From Pelargonium cotyledonis (taxonomy: Eukaryota > Streptophyta > Magnoliopsida > Geraniales > Geraniaceae), in NCBI GenBank assembly GCA_036897625.1, contig JAYMTA010000569.1:1-26731 (forward strand): 26,731 bases of DNA, written 5' to 3'. Numbering within the stretch: position 1 is the first letter of the stretch; each line of letters begins with the position of its first letter. The position numbers and the translations under genes are program-made. Positions 10,928 through 23,900 of the stretch are shown piece by piece. The notes under the pieces are model-generated. The model had not been told where the DNA came from and made no database searches. It worked only from the letters and a program-made list of their open reading frames with translations.

Positions 10928-11079
10928 GTTTTCCTTTTTTGGTTCAATTAATCAAATTTCCACAAATTTTTCAAAACTCCCAAAACATTTAGAAACCCAA
11001 TTTTCAAATTCTTTCCACAATTTTCAAAATCCCATATAATTTTCACCAATGATTGAACAATCTCTTCATCTGCTTCGTC

Positions 11080-11480
11080 CTTGACCAACGCCGACGAGGA
11101 GGAGCGGTCGGCGAGGACGTGGTCCGGCAATGATCATACCTCGGCCACGGCGTGGCTCAGCCATGACCTTCATCCCTCAACCATCAACGGTCACGGCGTC
11201 GTTGCTGTTCGTGCCAGAGAAGATCAGACGATTGAGCTCCAGTCATTTTCACGAGGCCGAGATCTGACAGACGACGAGATATGGTCGTGGACAAGATCTG
11301 AGCGTGGAGATCGTCGTCGTTGCCGCTCATCATCGCTGGAGATCTCGATCGAGGGTGCAGAATTGTGGGAGGTGAGTGGAGAGTGTGGACTGGCCCGTGG
11401 TGGTGACGCCGGCGCACAGCGGAGGCGACGCCTCGTTGGTGGTGGACGGCGAACGACGGAGGAGGCGACGCCGTGAACTA
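11080..11480. other. GC-rich tract in an AT-rich intergenic region
   Basis: About 400 bp rich in CGACG, GGCGACG and GATCGTCG words, sharply bounded by AT-rich DNA. A plus-strand frame from an upstream TTG runs through it to 11476, but the product is Arg/Glu/Gly-rich with no recognisable domain. This is what GC-rich DNA gives in several frames. Probably the interior of the surrounding TIR element, perhaps captured from a gene 5' end. Confidence 0.4.
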
Positions 11481-11700
11481 GTGCTCCATCAACGTTTCTT
11501 TTTTCCTCATTTAAAGTTAAGGGCTTGTTTGGCATGGTTCTTTTTTTTTTGTTGTTAAAAGGTATTTTAGTCATTTTATCACCTTAGATGAAAAAATTGA
11601 TAAAAAAATAGACGGATAAAAATGTGACATGCATAATGACAAACTAAAATTGATAGAATCAACGTTTAAAAGTGTCAAAGCACAGGATAGATACATCCGT

Positions 11701-12299
11701 ACATGTAATTTTTCCTATCATTAATAAACCAATAATAGGGGCAAAAAAAAAAAAAAAAGTTGACCGGACTAACCGATTTTGACCACCGGTTCATATTTTG
11801 GATTAGCACTCGCGAAGCTTTTTCTCGAAATAGAAATGACATCAAAGAACGGGTTTTTGCAGCAGGTATCACATAAATAAGACAAGTTCATATCAAGACG
11901 GAGAGACAATTTATACATAATTATCTATAAAAGAGGGCATATTCGAAAGGTATATTGGGACTCGGTGGATCAAAAAAATCATGTCCAAGTCTTGACAACC
12001 ATCTTATAAAATCGTTCTAGCTTCATAATCCAACATAGTCGAGGACTTACCACAAAATTGACAAAACATACGTACAGGAAAATCTCAGTACAAAATTCAG
12101 ATGTGAGTACGCAAACCAATCACGCTTTTATACATAGTATAAGGTCAAATTCGTAATAATAATGCTAGTCCCGAAGAACAATCCGTCTCCAAGAATGCTC
12201 GTAAGCATACCATCATCATCATCAAATCATCACCATCTCCTCAACAGTAAAACTTTGAAAATAATATAATTACAAGTCAGACTCAAAGGGTAATACTTT
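11701..12299. other. Intergenic, no gene seen
   Basis: AT-rich DNA between the candidate TIR element and the UPF1 3' UTR. It contains a 16-bp poly(A) run near 11743 and an imperfect CAT/ATC microsatellite near 12210-12235. No coding or RNA gene signal found; part may be extended UPF1 3' UTR. Confidence 0.5.
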
Positions 12300-12816
12300 C
12301 TAAAAGGAGTAAAAATTACATGTCAGGAAGAGCTGAAAGGGTTAGTTAATTAGGCGGCTTTCCATTGCTGCTTACTGTACAAAACCTTTAGTGGTAATTA
12401 CTCTCGTATGAATAATGGGGTCTTCCCTGCAAGCCAAATCAAAATGGCGCCGCTTCTTCAAACCAAACCCTCCCGACAAAACCATGCCATGTAATGCTTG
12501 CTCCCCTTGGAACGATTTTCCCTTTCAATCAAAACGATACAAAACTTCAAGCAGGTAATCGGGGTTATTCCCTTCTTTCACAGCCGCCCTGGTTATTATG
12601 CTGCCATCTGTTGCTCGGTCAAAGACCCATAGCTACACGTGCCAACTCAACAAATCTTATTTGCACCACACGGATTCACCTACTATGGGTTATCCAGACA
12701 ATGGCAGGGCTTTCTGCATTTCACTGCCCGTATATTGTGGCACACATGACAGCACAAACCAAGTTGCTGAATGCAAAAGACTATAACCCAGCACAATCAT
12801 CAACCTCCTCTGTCAT
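12300..12816 (-). other. UPF1: UPF1 3' UTR (approximate end)
   Basis: The sequence after the TAA at 12817 runs about 500 nt before becoming more AT-rich, and no splice acceptor or other gene fits. I found no canonical AATAAA on this strand, so the poly(A) site near 12300 is a guess. Plus-strand open frames here (for example 12494-12820) have no protein-like composition and are antisense chance frames. Confidence 0.45.
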
Positions 12817-14941
12817 TTAACCATTGTAGTGGAGTTTCTGGTTTTGGGAACTCTGACCTTGCTGGGGTTGAGACTGCTGTTGCGGAGCCTGTAAGTTAAG
12901 TGGCTGTGTGTTGTAATGAGCAAAGGGCTGGGAGTAGAGAGAATTCATCAAGCCCTGCATGAGTTTCAACAACTTATAATATGCCGACTGAAAGGTAAAG
13001 ATGGAATCAACTCATGGCCATGAGCAAAGTGAGTCAAACACAACGAAGTTCGTTATGCTCTTGGATTCAAAATGTTTCTTGCTCCCGTACACAGTAATCA
13101 ACATAACGGACCAGTAACTGATATTAGAGTGAAAAGATACCTGAGATTGAAGTTGATTGGGATTGGCCACACCAAAGTGGCTCTGAGATGCGTCGTCTTG
13201 TGAAGGGTCATTGAAGCCAACCTGAGTAAATAAACCTTGTGATCCATGGTTCATGTAGTCCTATCACCAGAAAAAGAGTTTTATAAAGAAAGGTAAAATA
13301 CAACCCATTCATGTACGCACCGAAGGATGTAGTAATAGTATGGCCAAACCTGAGACATAAAGTCATTCCCGGTACCAAAGCGAGTATATCCAGCTTGAGA
13401 ATTCTGATTGAGATAGTTCCCAGGAAATCCACCTTGCGCTCCTTGAGTGACATAATCAACAGCATATCCACCTTGAGAAGCCTGATACAAAGTCAGGAAC
13501 ACCAGTTTTTTAAATATAATAAAATGTGTTATATCCCATAAACATCTTCTCCATAGCACAGTAATTTCAAGGCCAGCATTCCACTTAAATATCTTTCCAA
13601 GCCAATTCAGCTTAAATCAAATCGCAGTACAGTGCCACAATAAAGTTCAAAAGAATTATAAATCCTAGTTATGCTGGTTAAAAAAGAACATATGATGGTA
13701 GTAAGTTTTAAAAATGAAATTTACCTGTGTCGAGAAATCAGCAACGTTATACGGGACATGAGAACCCTGGCTTTTGAAGTCATCACCCAAGAAATCCTAA
13801 TTGACAGTTAATAACAGACGCAAAATTGAGAAACAAATCAGGTAAAAGTTATTTTGACTACAATAACTATCTTTGACAATTACCTGAGACATGCCCGTCA
13901 TAGAAAATCCATCACGAAAAGTTTGGCTTGGACCTGGAACTGGCATCTATATTGGTAGAAGATCAATAAATTCAGAATACAGCTGTGTTTAAATGTTAAA
14001 TATTACAAATGTGAGATAGTTTAACAAATTATAAGATGCTAACATTGTTAACAAATCCTGGCTGAGACAAAGGACCACCAACAGAGGGCTGGCTACTAGG
14101 ATTATCCAGTGCCGGAAAGTTGAAATTAGACCCAAGATTTCCAATAGCTTGCTGTGTGCCTTGCTGGTGTGTAAGATGGCTGCCGATGGGAGCACCAGAG
14201 CTGCCTCGCCCAGCCCCAAAACCACGGCTACCTGGTGGAGGGACTTGAGGCACTGCACCAACCGGTCCATGAACTGCTCCGCGAGTTGGAATAGCATACG
14301 GTTGAGATGGAGGGGCACCGTGAAATGGTGGAATGGGAACACGAGGCATTGGATAGCCTGCAGGATGAACTCCAGGCTTATGGGTACCATTGGGTGGACC
14401 AGATGGTATACATGAACCTGCAATTAGTGAAAAGAGATAGTTGCATTAATAACTAAAGTGATCTCCCCAGAATAAAAAAGGTAAAAAAACCAATTCAAAT
14501 ATGTAATAAAATGTCACAACAGAACACCAAAGCAATGGTGGTCATATTATGAGAACTCACAGAATATCAAGAACTTATGGGAGAAAGAAGACGAAGCAAA
14601 TAGCATGCATGTTCACAATAACATACCCCTAGCACGACCACTTCTTCTATCAGTGTTTGGGCTAGATGAGGAAACAGACCCAAAATTATCATTAGGTACG
14701 ACACCAGGTCCACCACCAAAGAAAAGCCTCCGATCATTATAGATCTACAAAGTAATGACAAATGGGTTCAGCTTGGTCATTAAGAAAGACTGGCAACAAA
14801 ATGGCAATAAAGAAACTAATATCATACATACTACTTATAAATAAATTTGAGCTGTCAGCACCATACCTTTTTTGGCTTTTGAAATTGGACCATACTCTGC
14901 TTCAAATTATTCAGAGGTCCTTCAACCAAGCATTCATTTTC
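12817..14941 (-). CDS. UPF1: UPF1 exons 22-29: Gly/Pro-rich, S/TQ-rich C-terminal tail
   Basis: Residues 913-1275. Exon 22 ([20 protein letters not shown]) closes the helicase core. Exons 23-24 encode an RGR and Gly/Pro-rich linker with FFGGGPG and PYAIPTRG. Exons 24-29 encode a low-complexity tail with about twenty Ser-Gln or Thr-Gln pairs, such as [20 protein letters not shown] and PSQDD. In other eukaryotes these are SMG1 kinase sites that recruit SMG5/6/7 once phosphorylated. The protein ends QKLHYNG and then TAA. The exon 24 donor is ambiguous: AAT|GTTAGC at 14044 or TTT|GTTAAC at 14053 both keep frame and differ by three residues. Confidence 0.92.
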
Positions 14942-17900
14942 CTGACAACAATTTTAAATGGTCAAATTGGAAAAACAAAAGTTGATCACAAAGACTTGCA
15001 CATATTTAAAAAAATTCTACAGCCAAACTGCATAAAGATAGGTATGCCATTCGAAACCAACATTATAATACATTATAGTAAAATAAAGTAATAAACAAAC
15101 AAGTATTACCTTGTAATGTGTCAATAATCCATTCCATAGTGGTTGTTTGCTTAGAACTTTTGGGTTTCCAAGAATAACGATCCCATATCGAGCACGAGTT
15201 AAAGCAACATTTAGCCTACGAGGATCATTGAGAAACCCAATGCCCTAAAAAGAGAGATCAAGCCATCAAGACCTGATAACTTAATGTTGAAAGTATTGAT
15301 AGAAAAGACAGGTCAACAGGATAATAATTGTAACATAAAACTACTGAACTTTATAAATAGCCGATGAGCACCCATGTTCCATTAAGCACACTGAAAAAGG
15401 ACTCAAATAGACATGTCCTGTATTTAATAATAAATGCCCAGTAGAGGGGTGATAAATCTTCAACAGGTTTTCAGTGCCATAGTTAAACGATGCAGCAAAA
15501 GAATAATTGCATGGAGGGAGAAAGGGGGTATTGTCAAAAATTTTAAATCATGAGCGAAAATTGACCTTATAGCAAGACTGGGTGGCAACATTACAAGTCA
15601 GGGGAGTTGGTAAAAGGGTCAGTAAAATGCAGATTATTTTAGCTGCTTTAGTAGACAGTATATTCCAATCACACAAAAATAATGATAATAGTTTCAAACA
15701 TATTTGCCACATAGACAAAATCTTGCGAAGAATCTACTATTGAAAAGGAAAACTTATAAAAGGCTGCCAGAGACACTAAAATTCAGCCTCCATCAAGATT
15801 TTGCTAAACAAAATAAACAAATGGTGTGCCACTAATTATCAAGCCCACCTGATGTTCATTACTCCTCACACATGACAGAATGATGTAATCTTTTTCCCTT
15901 CCTTGAAATGAGTCCACACTTGCAACCTGATATGAACACAGTATATATTGATTACAATCAATGAACTAATGGAATCAGTATTTGAATAAACTATATAAAT
16001 TACCTCAATCTCTTTGTAGAGTTGCTGTCTAAGAGCACCATTCCTTGACATGTAATTCACAATATATGCCCTCTGTCCCTCATAGGGTGTTATCACCCCA
16101 ATCTGTAGATTGTGAAATAAATTAAATCAGTTGAGTCCCTACAAAAGGATACATGAATTGACAAGAAAAATGCACAGATGTACCTGACTAGGCACAACAC
16201 CACTTCTCAAGAAAGTAGTTACAATTTTCTCAACATTTGCAGCTTCAGTTCTGTTAAGATAAGATGTTCCGCTGGCACTTATCTCCTCTTGTCCCATCTA
16301 TAAAACAACCATGTGAATTCAAAGCATGACATTGAGAAAATAAGTAATTGAAGGGCAAAAGACATTTACAACTGGTCCAGACAACAAAACTAACCAGAGT
16401 GTAAATAATAATCAAGCTGAAGAAAAAATTTAAATAACCAGCAATTTAAAAAAAAAAACGACAGAGGCAAAAAAACAGTCCTAAGAAAAGCTACTCTTTT
16501 TAAATTAAAAAAGCCAGTATTTTCAACTGAACAAGCAATAATAATAATTTATCGTACTATTATAGATAATTTCAAAATAACAACTATATACTTATAACAG
16601 GCAGAGCTTAGTGCTCTACCAAATCAACCATTTAGATATATTTCAGTGCCGAATATGATAGTTACAAGTTGAAACAAAAGTATTTTTCAGCAGCATGATA
16701 CCTGGACATAAAAGAACATGGGACGATTAGGCACAGGCCAAGGGAAATCAATGCCAGGTGATTGCCTTTCATTCACAGTGACACCATTTTGTAGTGTGCC
16801 TTCATAGAAGCTGTTCGATGGAAATTCAGACAGAGATGGATGCATACGGTATTGTACCTAGAATATTTAAACACAAAAAAACAGGATATAAATGGGATGA
16901 ACATTTGCAAAGAACCAAGATGATGAGGGAAAAAAAAATTAATATTTACAAGTTACACATAATTTAGAACACAGCACATAACAAAAACAAGCACCTAAAG
17001 TGATGAACCGTCAACCACGAAAAGAAACATGAACACATACCTGCAATCTTATTGGTTTGACACCAAGAAGAACAAGGCGTTCAAATAGAGATTGGGCTAA
17101 CCCAGCACGAGCTGCTTTTTTGCACATAATGACAGGACCCAGCTGACAATGGTCACCAACAAGAATAACCTAGGATAGAGATCCCAAGTTAGAAGATAAA
17201 ATGGTAAAAATCCTAGTATGCATCAACAAAAAATCTCCAAGTACCTGTTTTGCACCAAGAACCAATGGAATGAGGCATTCGGGCTCATTTGACTGAGTAG
17301 ACTCATCAATAAGAACCTGTTGACAGGATAAAAATATATTAAATACAAGATTTTGAGCACAAAATGAATATACATGTTCATATAGAATGCATTTCAACCT
17401 GCCGAAACCTAAAATTTGCCAATCGAGGATCACCGGCACCAACACATGTGCAACAAATGACATCAGCACTCTGAGAAATCTCCCTTTCTGTTGCCCGCTT
17501 CAGTGCTTTATACTTTTTCTCATCGCTACTGGATAATTCTCCTGTACGATTAACATTAAGAAAAAATTCATTAACATGAAGCAAAGGACAAGACTGTATT
17601 CTGCTTATGCTTGGATATACAGTATTACCATTCTATCCACATACAGACATCTTACAGGGTAAAAGAAATACAAAGTGCAACTCATTCAAGGAGTTACCAA
17701 AATTCAAAAATACATCACACTAAGCATTAACACACTAGTTCAACGACCACACATACTGGAAAAATAATGTTAAGAGATGATAAACACATCACACGAGAGT
17801 AGTGAGACATTTAGGTATATAACCAACATCAATAAAAAATGACAAGAAAAATGAAGTTCCAAGAAGTTGCTAAAAGTGGTTAGTTATCTTTATAACAGTC

Positions 17901-20900
17901 CACTTCAATGAAAAAGCATAGGAAGAAATATTTGACAGTTGTATTAACACCAATCCACAAAATAAATATATAACGAAATAAGGCACCAGATGAGTCATCA
18001 ACCACGTTCAGTGTCACAAAGCATAAGAAACTAAACATATTCATGATTCAGCTAGGCAAGCCAAATAGTAAAAGAAGAAAGAAAAGAAGAAAAAAAAAAC
18101 ACAAGCGCTTGCGGCTCCCACCATTGTGAGATTTGAGGAGATCATTTATGTATTGTACAGTCTTGCCACTGCTTTTGCAGGGACAGTAGCTTCATGACTC
18201 GAACTCATGACCTCAACTAAGATCACAAGAGAACAATCTTACCATTGCGTCAAGGTTTATCCTTCTAAAAGGGTATAACACATTAAAAATTATGGAAGTT
18301 TGACTGAATAATCCCATTAATTAAGTCTTGGCATTGGGCACTCTATAACCAATAAAGATTATGACTCATATACGTAGATGACTTGAAATGAGGGTGTCAA
18401 AAAGCTCAAACAAACTTAGTTTTACAATAGCAAAACCACTAAACATGGAGCTGACAACACCCAACATATTTTATTTCCTAGTTCCTACAAGAACAAAAGT
18501 AGAGGAGGTACGGACCTTGTTCATCTTTCAATTGTTGTAATTTATGAAGTTCACTCTTTTCGGATGTGTCAAGATGTCGAACCTGTAACAATTCATAGTT
18601 GAGATACATCATGATCAAACCGCCAATAAACAAAGGAGCTTTACATAATAATAATAACAACAACAACAACAACAACAATAAAAGACTTACAACACAACAT
18701 ACCTGATAGTGAAGGGTCAAGTGCTCAACAGGAGAACTAACGGCTTCCCTTGATTTTGCACAAAGCCTAACAACCTAAGATTAAAAACACAATAACATAT
18801 TAAGCACAAAAATATCTGTTGCCATCTAAAAAGAATTAAATGGTCAATTGTCTATAACAAATTTATCATCAATACGGATCAATTTATAAGCATTTTCATC
18901 CCAAAATCCAGTAGATGAAATCGTACAACAGTCTTAGAATAAACATAAATTATGATTAGACATAGATAATTAGCAACTCTTCCCAAAGTAAGGCAATGTG
19001 ATTCATTAGATATTACGCAATCAAACAACCACCATGCACATGAGCAAACATGAACCATTCATACCTCAAAGTGTTTCTTCACCAGTTACATTTTATAGCA
19101 TATACAACATAGATGCTAGTAGATTAACTGTACTAATGATGATGAACCCCAGGGGGTTCCAGCCAATAAATACATGTCAATCAACCAAATGCCCTTACCT
19201 TTAACCCGGTGGCACTAATCTTTTCGGCTAGTTGGTCAACAGCCACATTACTTGGGGCACACACCAAAACCTATTTAGAGAAGATGTGATCAGCCAGGGG
19301 CAAAAGTGCAAAATAATAGTAAGAAACAATTTGAAAATTTACCTGCCCCTGCCCTTGCTTGGCCATGTGATACACAATTGCTGCTGAGGTAACAGTTTTT
19401 CCAGTACCAGGCGGGCCTTGAATCAAACTTATGGGCTTCTGAAGAACACTCTTCACGGCAAAAACCTAGATGAGATAGTAACGTTCACTTAGCAATTGCA
19501 ACTTGAACATAGAATTTATGGAAAAAATATTGAATATGGATTATGGAAATGCACAGCATTGAGACATAGACTAAAATTATAAATAATGAATAATGTTTCA
19601 TGCTCAGGCAGACTCGTGCAATATAGTGTACACTCCAAAAACTGTACCTGAGAAGCATTGAGCTCTGGGAGGCCTGGTGCACCAAAACGGCGAGGGAGGG
19701 CATTCCTAACCATCTGAACCTCAACCTCATGGCCCAATAAGTGGTGATAAATATACCTGCAGGAAAGAGATTAATGTAGATGACCAAAACTGAGACTAAA
19801 TGTCGATGCAAAACACATTAGCTCAAACAAATCACGAACAAGGAGAGAATTTGGGAAGCCTGAAACCCAGCTAAGCGCACTCAATTTAATATTTTAATTG
19901 GGTTAAATTTTGATGACTTTTTAGATATGAATACATATATCGTACTTATTGCCAAAGCTTAAGTCACAGAAAGAACACACTAGAGAAAACCTACCCACTG
20001 ACACTGGTTTCATCCACTGCAAAAGTTTTCATGGCCCCCTGCATCCTATCAAAGCTTGTACTCTTCCAAACAAAATCAACACTGAAACCATGGTTCACAT
20101 CAACAGGAACGCCCTACATAGAACAACAACAATAAGATCTAATGACTCCGCAAAGATAACTAACAAACTATCAATCACCAAAACTACCTGACTAGCCCGA
20201 AGCTCAAGTGCAACCTCCTCTTGAGCAGTTAGCTTGATCTGAAACAGCAAAAATAATTGATGAACAACTATAAATCCATACAAATAAAATATCTTAAATT
20301 CTGATTTCAAGAGAAAATAACATACCACATGCCCAACTGACTGCCATGCAGGATGAGCAGCATCGCCTGAATAACGTAGGCGCAACTCATCACCAGGTAC
20401 AAGCCGCAACTCATTGTCTTCCTAAAACATAAACATGCAACTTTAGTGAAATATAGAACAAAAAAGGCAAACTAAACAGCATACAAAAAGAAGATTGAAA
20501 TGTGGACAATATATAACAACATTTAGGTAGTAAAATGAGACAGTATTGCACCTTTGGAAATACAAAATATGCTATACGTTTCTTGTTGAGACCAATGTCC
20601 CACCGAATGGTGACATTGTCTTTGCTTTGAGATTCTTTCATCATCTACAAGAAGATTCAAATTATAAAATAAGATAATACTTCAGAGCATATGCAGATTA
20701 TGTTGGTCAACAAATATGTTTCTTTAATCACTATGACAACAGAAAGGAATGAAATGAGTAACAGAAACAAGTACAGTACAACAAAGAAAAAGGCTAACAT
20801 ACTTTATCATAGTCAGCTTCAAGCTTGATAAGCGGTGCAAATACATTTTGATACTGCAACAAAATGAGAAAACACGATTTGTAAGTACATGGAACCCAAC

Positions 20901-23900
20901 AAGGGATAGAAATCAGTCAGGCTGCCACAGTGTAATAAGTAATTGGTTTGTCATTTTAAGCAAATTATAAATAAAAAAATCAAAGGTAGTTTAAATCTTG
21001 TCAAGTTCCATCATAAATTTGTTCAATGTGGAGGATCCATGCCAAATGCAACAAGCTCCGACAGAACACGGATGGGGGAGGATAGTAAAAAAATCTAAAC
21101 AAGGAGTTCATGCAATTACTTATTACATTTAGCTTTTGTGTGGTTTACCACTTAAAACCTAATGAAACTGAAGTTAGGAATCTAGCCGCTTAGGTTTGCA
21201 AAATTCCAAGATCAATTCTGCATTATATGAATGAAAACAAGGAGTGGTTTTCATTGTAAAAAACTTTCCACAACTATTCTAATCACCAACAAAACAAGGT
21301 GATTAACACTAGCATGTATTATAGGCCATTATTTAAATCATATGCATCTCATACAGTTTAGATTAATGAAGGACTATTTATTTTGGTGTCTTAGAAAAGT
21401 TCAGCTCAAATGTATTGGACTCAGTTGCAAGCCAGAGTCAAGTTGAATATTATTAATTCAGCACAAGCTGAAGCAAAACTCAAATTGTGGCCCTGTTGAC
21501 AAGCTGAGCTAGGATATGTTGCTATTTGAACTCAACTCAACCTGATTCTACCCCTAACTGAACATAAGGTACATATTGTGCACAAAATTCTACTATGTTA
21601 TGAAGCCACTATAATGAATGCAACCATCATGAAAACAAGAACCTGATATGCATCCTCATACTTCAAGCCAACAGGCTGAGGTTCATCATCCACACCAGGC
21701 TTCTCAAGATCTTCTAGGGAAGCATCTGGATTTGATTTCCAAAGTTCTTCAACCTTGTTAATTTGTTGGGCACTTATCTGGCGTGCCCTCAACTGCTCCT
21801 GTTCAGATGGAATCTGTAAAGCACACAAGATTAGTGAGCTTCATTAAAATAACTGCACGTATAAATCAAAATACAACTGACAGGCTAAAAGAAATAATAC
21901 CAACCTTAACGAGCCACGGCAGAAAACACCTATCATCAATCAGGGGACACCACTGACTAAGATCCCAATTCATGTCTTTTAATGCGTTGACACTCAGGCA
22001 AGGCTCTCTACAAAGAAGAACAACAACACTTTCCGTCTTGGCAGAGATAAAACCAAGGAGGAAGACATTCCGACACCCACAATTGTAGCATTCCAAGATT
22101 GTTTCTCCCAAGGGACTGTCTTTGTGAAGACAAACCTCTTTATGTTTAGCTCTAACCTATAATAGGGGCCAAAAGGAACATATATTGAGAACCAAAAAGA
22201 ACTTACTAGATCAGAAACCATTATATATTGCATCTGATTATGCTTAAATCTGCTGCAATATAGAAACCTAATGCTGGCGTCCAGCAGCAGAAAATTATTA
22301 CCATCTAATAGGAAACTGAAAGGAAAAATTCAGTTGACTAAATGACATGAGACTAAAATATACAAGGGAGAAAAAATATATCATGCAAAAAACAAAACAT
22401 ACAATAACTCGCATCAAACAGTATAAACAAACAGAATAATATGATGTCATAAGGATCCCAGTTAAAAAATAAAATAAAACAAATGATACAACATAATATA
22501 CAAAACTTTTAGTGTTTTAATTATATTGTAAAAAAACAATGTTATAACATCAGCAGTGTTCCAATAAGGATATACAAATAATGTTATCCACAAAACTTCA
22601 CCTGTTTTAATCATAAACAAGGTGAAAACATAGTAAAATATACGCAAAAGTATTTTACACTGGCAGGGTCTTTATGTAAGGTACAAACAAATAAAATGAA
22701 AGAGAGTACGGGTGTGTGGCTACTGTAAGGATTTCACAAAGATGTATCAAAAAAGAAGTTATATAGTTTGTGCTAATCAGGTTTCAACCATGAACTAAGA
22801 AGTTTCCAATGTAACCCCTAGTGCCTTCAAACTACATTACATCCTTGAAGAGGTGTTATGTGATATAGCCATCCTCAATATTAGCAGGTACCAGTATATA
22901 AGAATTAATGTCAAGACAGGGTTTTGGCGGTATATTCAAGAAATTATCACTTCAGAGAGCATGTTGGCAAGATTCATTTTCTGTTGAAATTCACAATTAA
23001 AAGCAGGAAATGACAACTTTCTCACAAAATTATAACAAAAACAGGCAAATAAAAATGAGCATTCTGCAAAAGAGTTGAGAATTTACAAACAACACATTAG
23101 CAATAACATCAGCAACAAAGACTAATTTCTTATTCCTCTGGATACAGAGTGCAGGCAATTTCATATCCATGCTAATGCACTCAAGAATAGATAAAATGAT
23201 ATGCCCTAATAAGGGGCTTTCTAAATAGCTCTGTCACGAAGACAAACAACTCAACACCATAACTAGATGTATAGAACCTAGATTAGAGTCATGCACAAAT
23301 TGGCTTCACATTTATAATACTTGCTCTCAAAATTATCTTCTTAATTAGATCAAGAAACTGCATCTTTCAAAAGATTAATGGAATCCTTCCAAGTTCTCAA
23401 AACATTAAATCAATAAATACTGTAAACTTATTTTTCCAATAAAAGGGGCATTCTTGGGTGACATAGAATTTCTCTTTCAAAAAATGCATTTCATTTGGAC
23501 ATGGAATTAGCTCTTCCTTTCAATAACCGTCTCAATTTCCATCTTCAAGCCATTTCAAATACTTAATGTAGCTAAGAATTTGTCCTCCGGTTCTCCAAAT
23601 ACAAAAACTACCAGAGCACATGCCAAAAACAACCCAACAGAAACAAGGGAAAATTACTCACCAGGTGATTCACGATATGCGAGCCGGACGTGTTACCGCG
23701 CGAGTTGCAAAACCACTTGCGACAGGACGGCACATTGCACCTGACCACGCACGCCGGGTTAGACACGCCGCAGTACCTACAGGCGTGTTCCGTAAAATCA
23801 CCCTTTCCATACTCGTAATTGTCATCATCCACAGTATCCTCAAAGTTCAGCCCGCTCATACCAGCGACCAGCGAATCCACAACCTGGTTGTTACTCACCC

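Larger units (their letters stand above)
10525..11700. mobile_element. Candidate non-autonomous TIR element with GC-rich core
   Basis: The left flank CGTTAATTCTCTCAACTTTA (10568 onward) matches the inverted right flank CGTTGATTCTATCAATTTTA (from about 11664 leftward). Both are followed inward by ATGTCACRT and a T-rich ATTTTTTT tract, and preceded outward by CTTTG..TTTTA-ACG. The match is imperfect, with indels. The interior contains a 20-bp tandem array and a GC-rich tract (about 11080-11480) unlike its surroundings. The long AT-rich ends are MULE-like. Ends and target duplication are unsure; a weak TAATTTTT occurs at both sides. Confidence 0.45.

Noticed and set aside
11081-11476. Plus-strand 131-codon frame in the GC-rich tract
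   Set aside because: It begins at a TTG, is Arg/Glu-rich and overlaps long frames on the other strand, as expected from GC-rich noncoding DNA.
12494-12820. Plus-strand frame of 108 codons
   Set aside because: Antisense to the UPF1 stop and 3' UTR; no protein-like features.
21380-21540. Decayed repeat in UPF1 intron 3 rich in AGCTCAA and CTCAACT words
   Set aside because: Suggestive word repetition, but no boundaries, inverted ends or primer sites to support a call.
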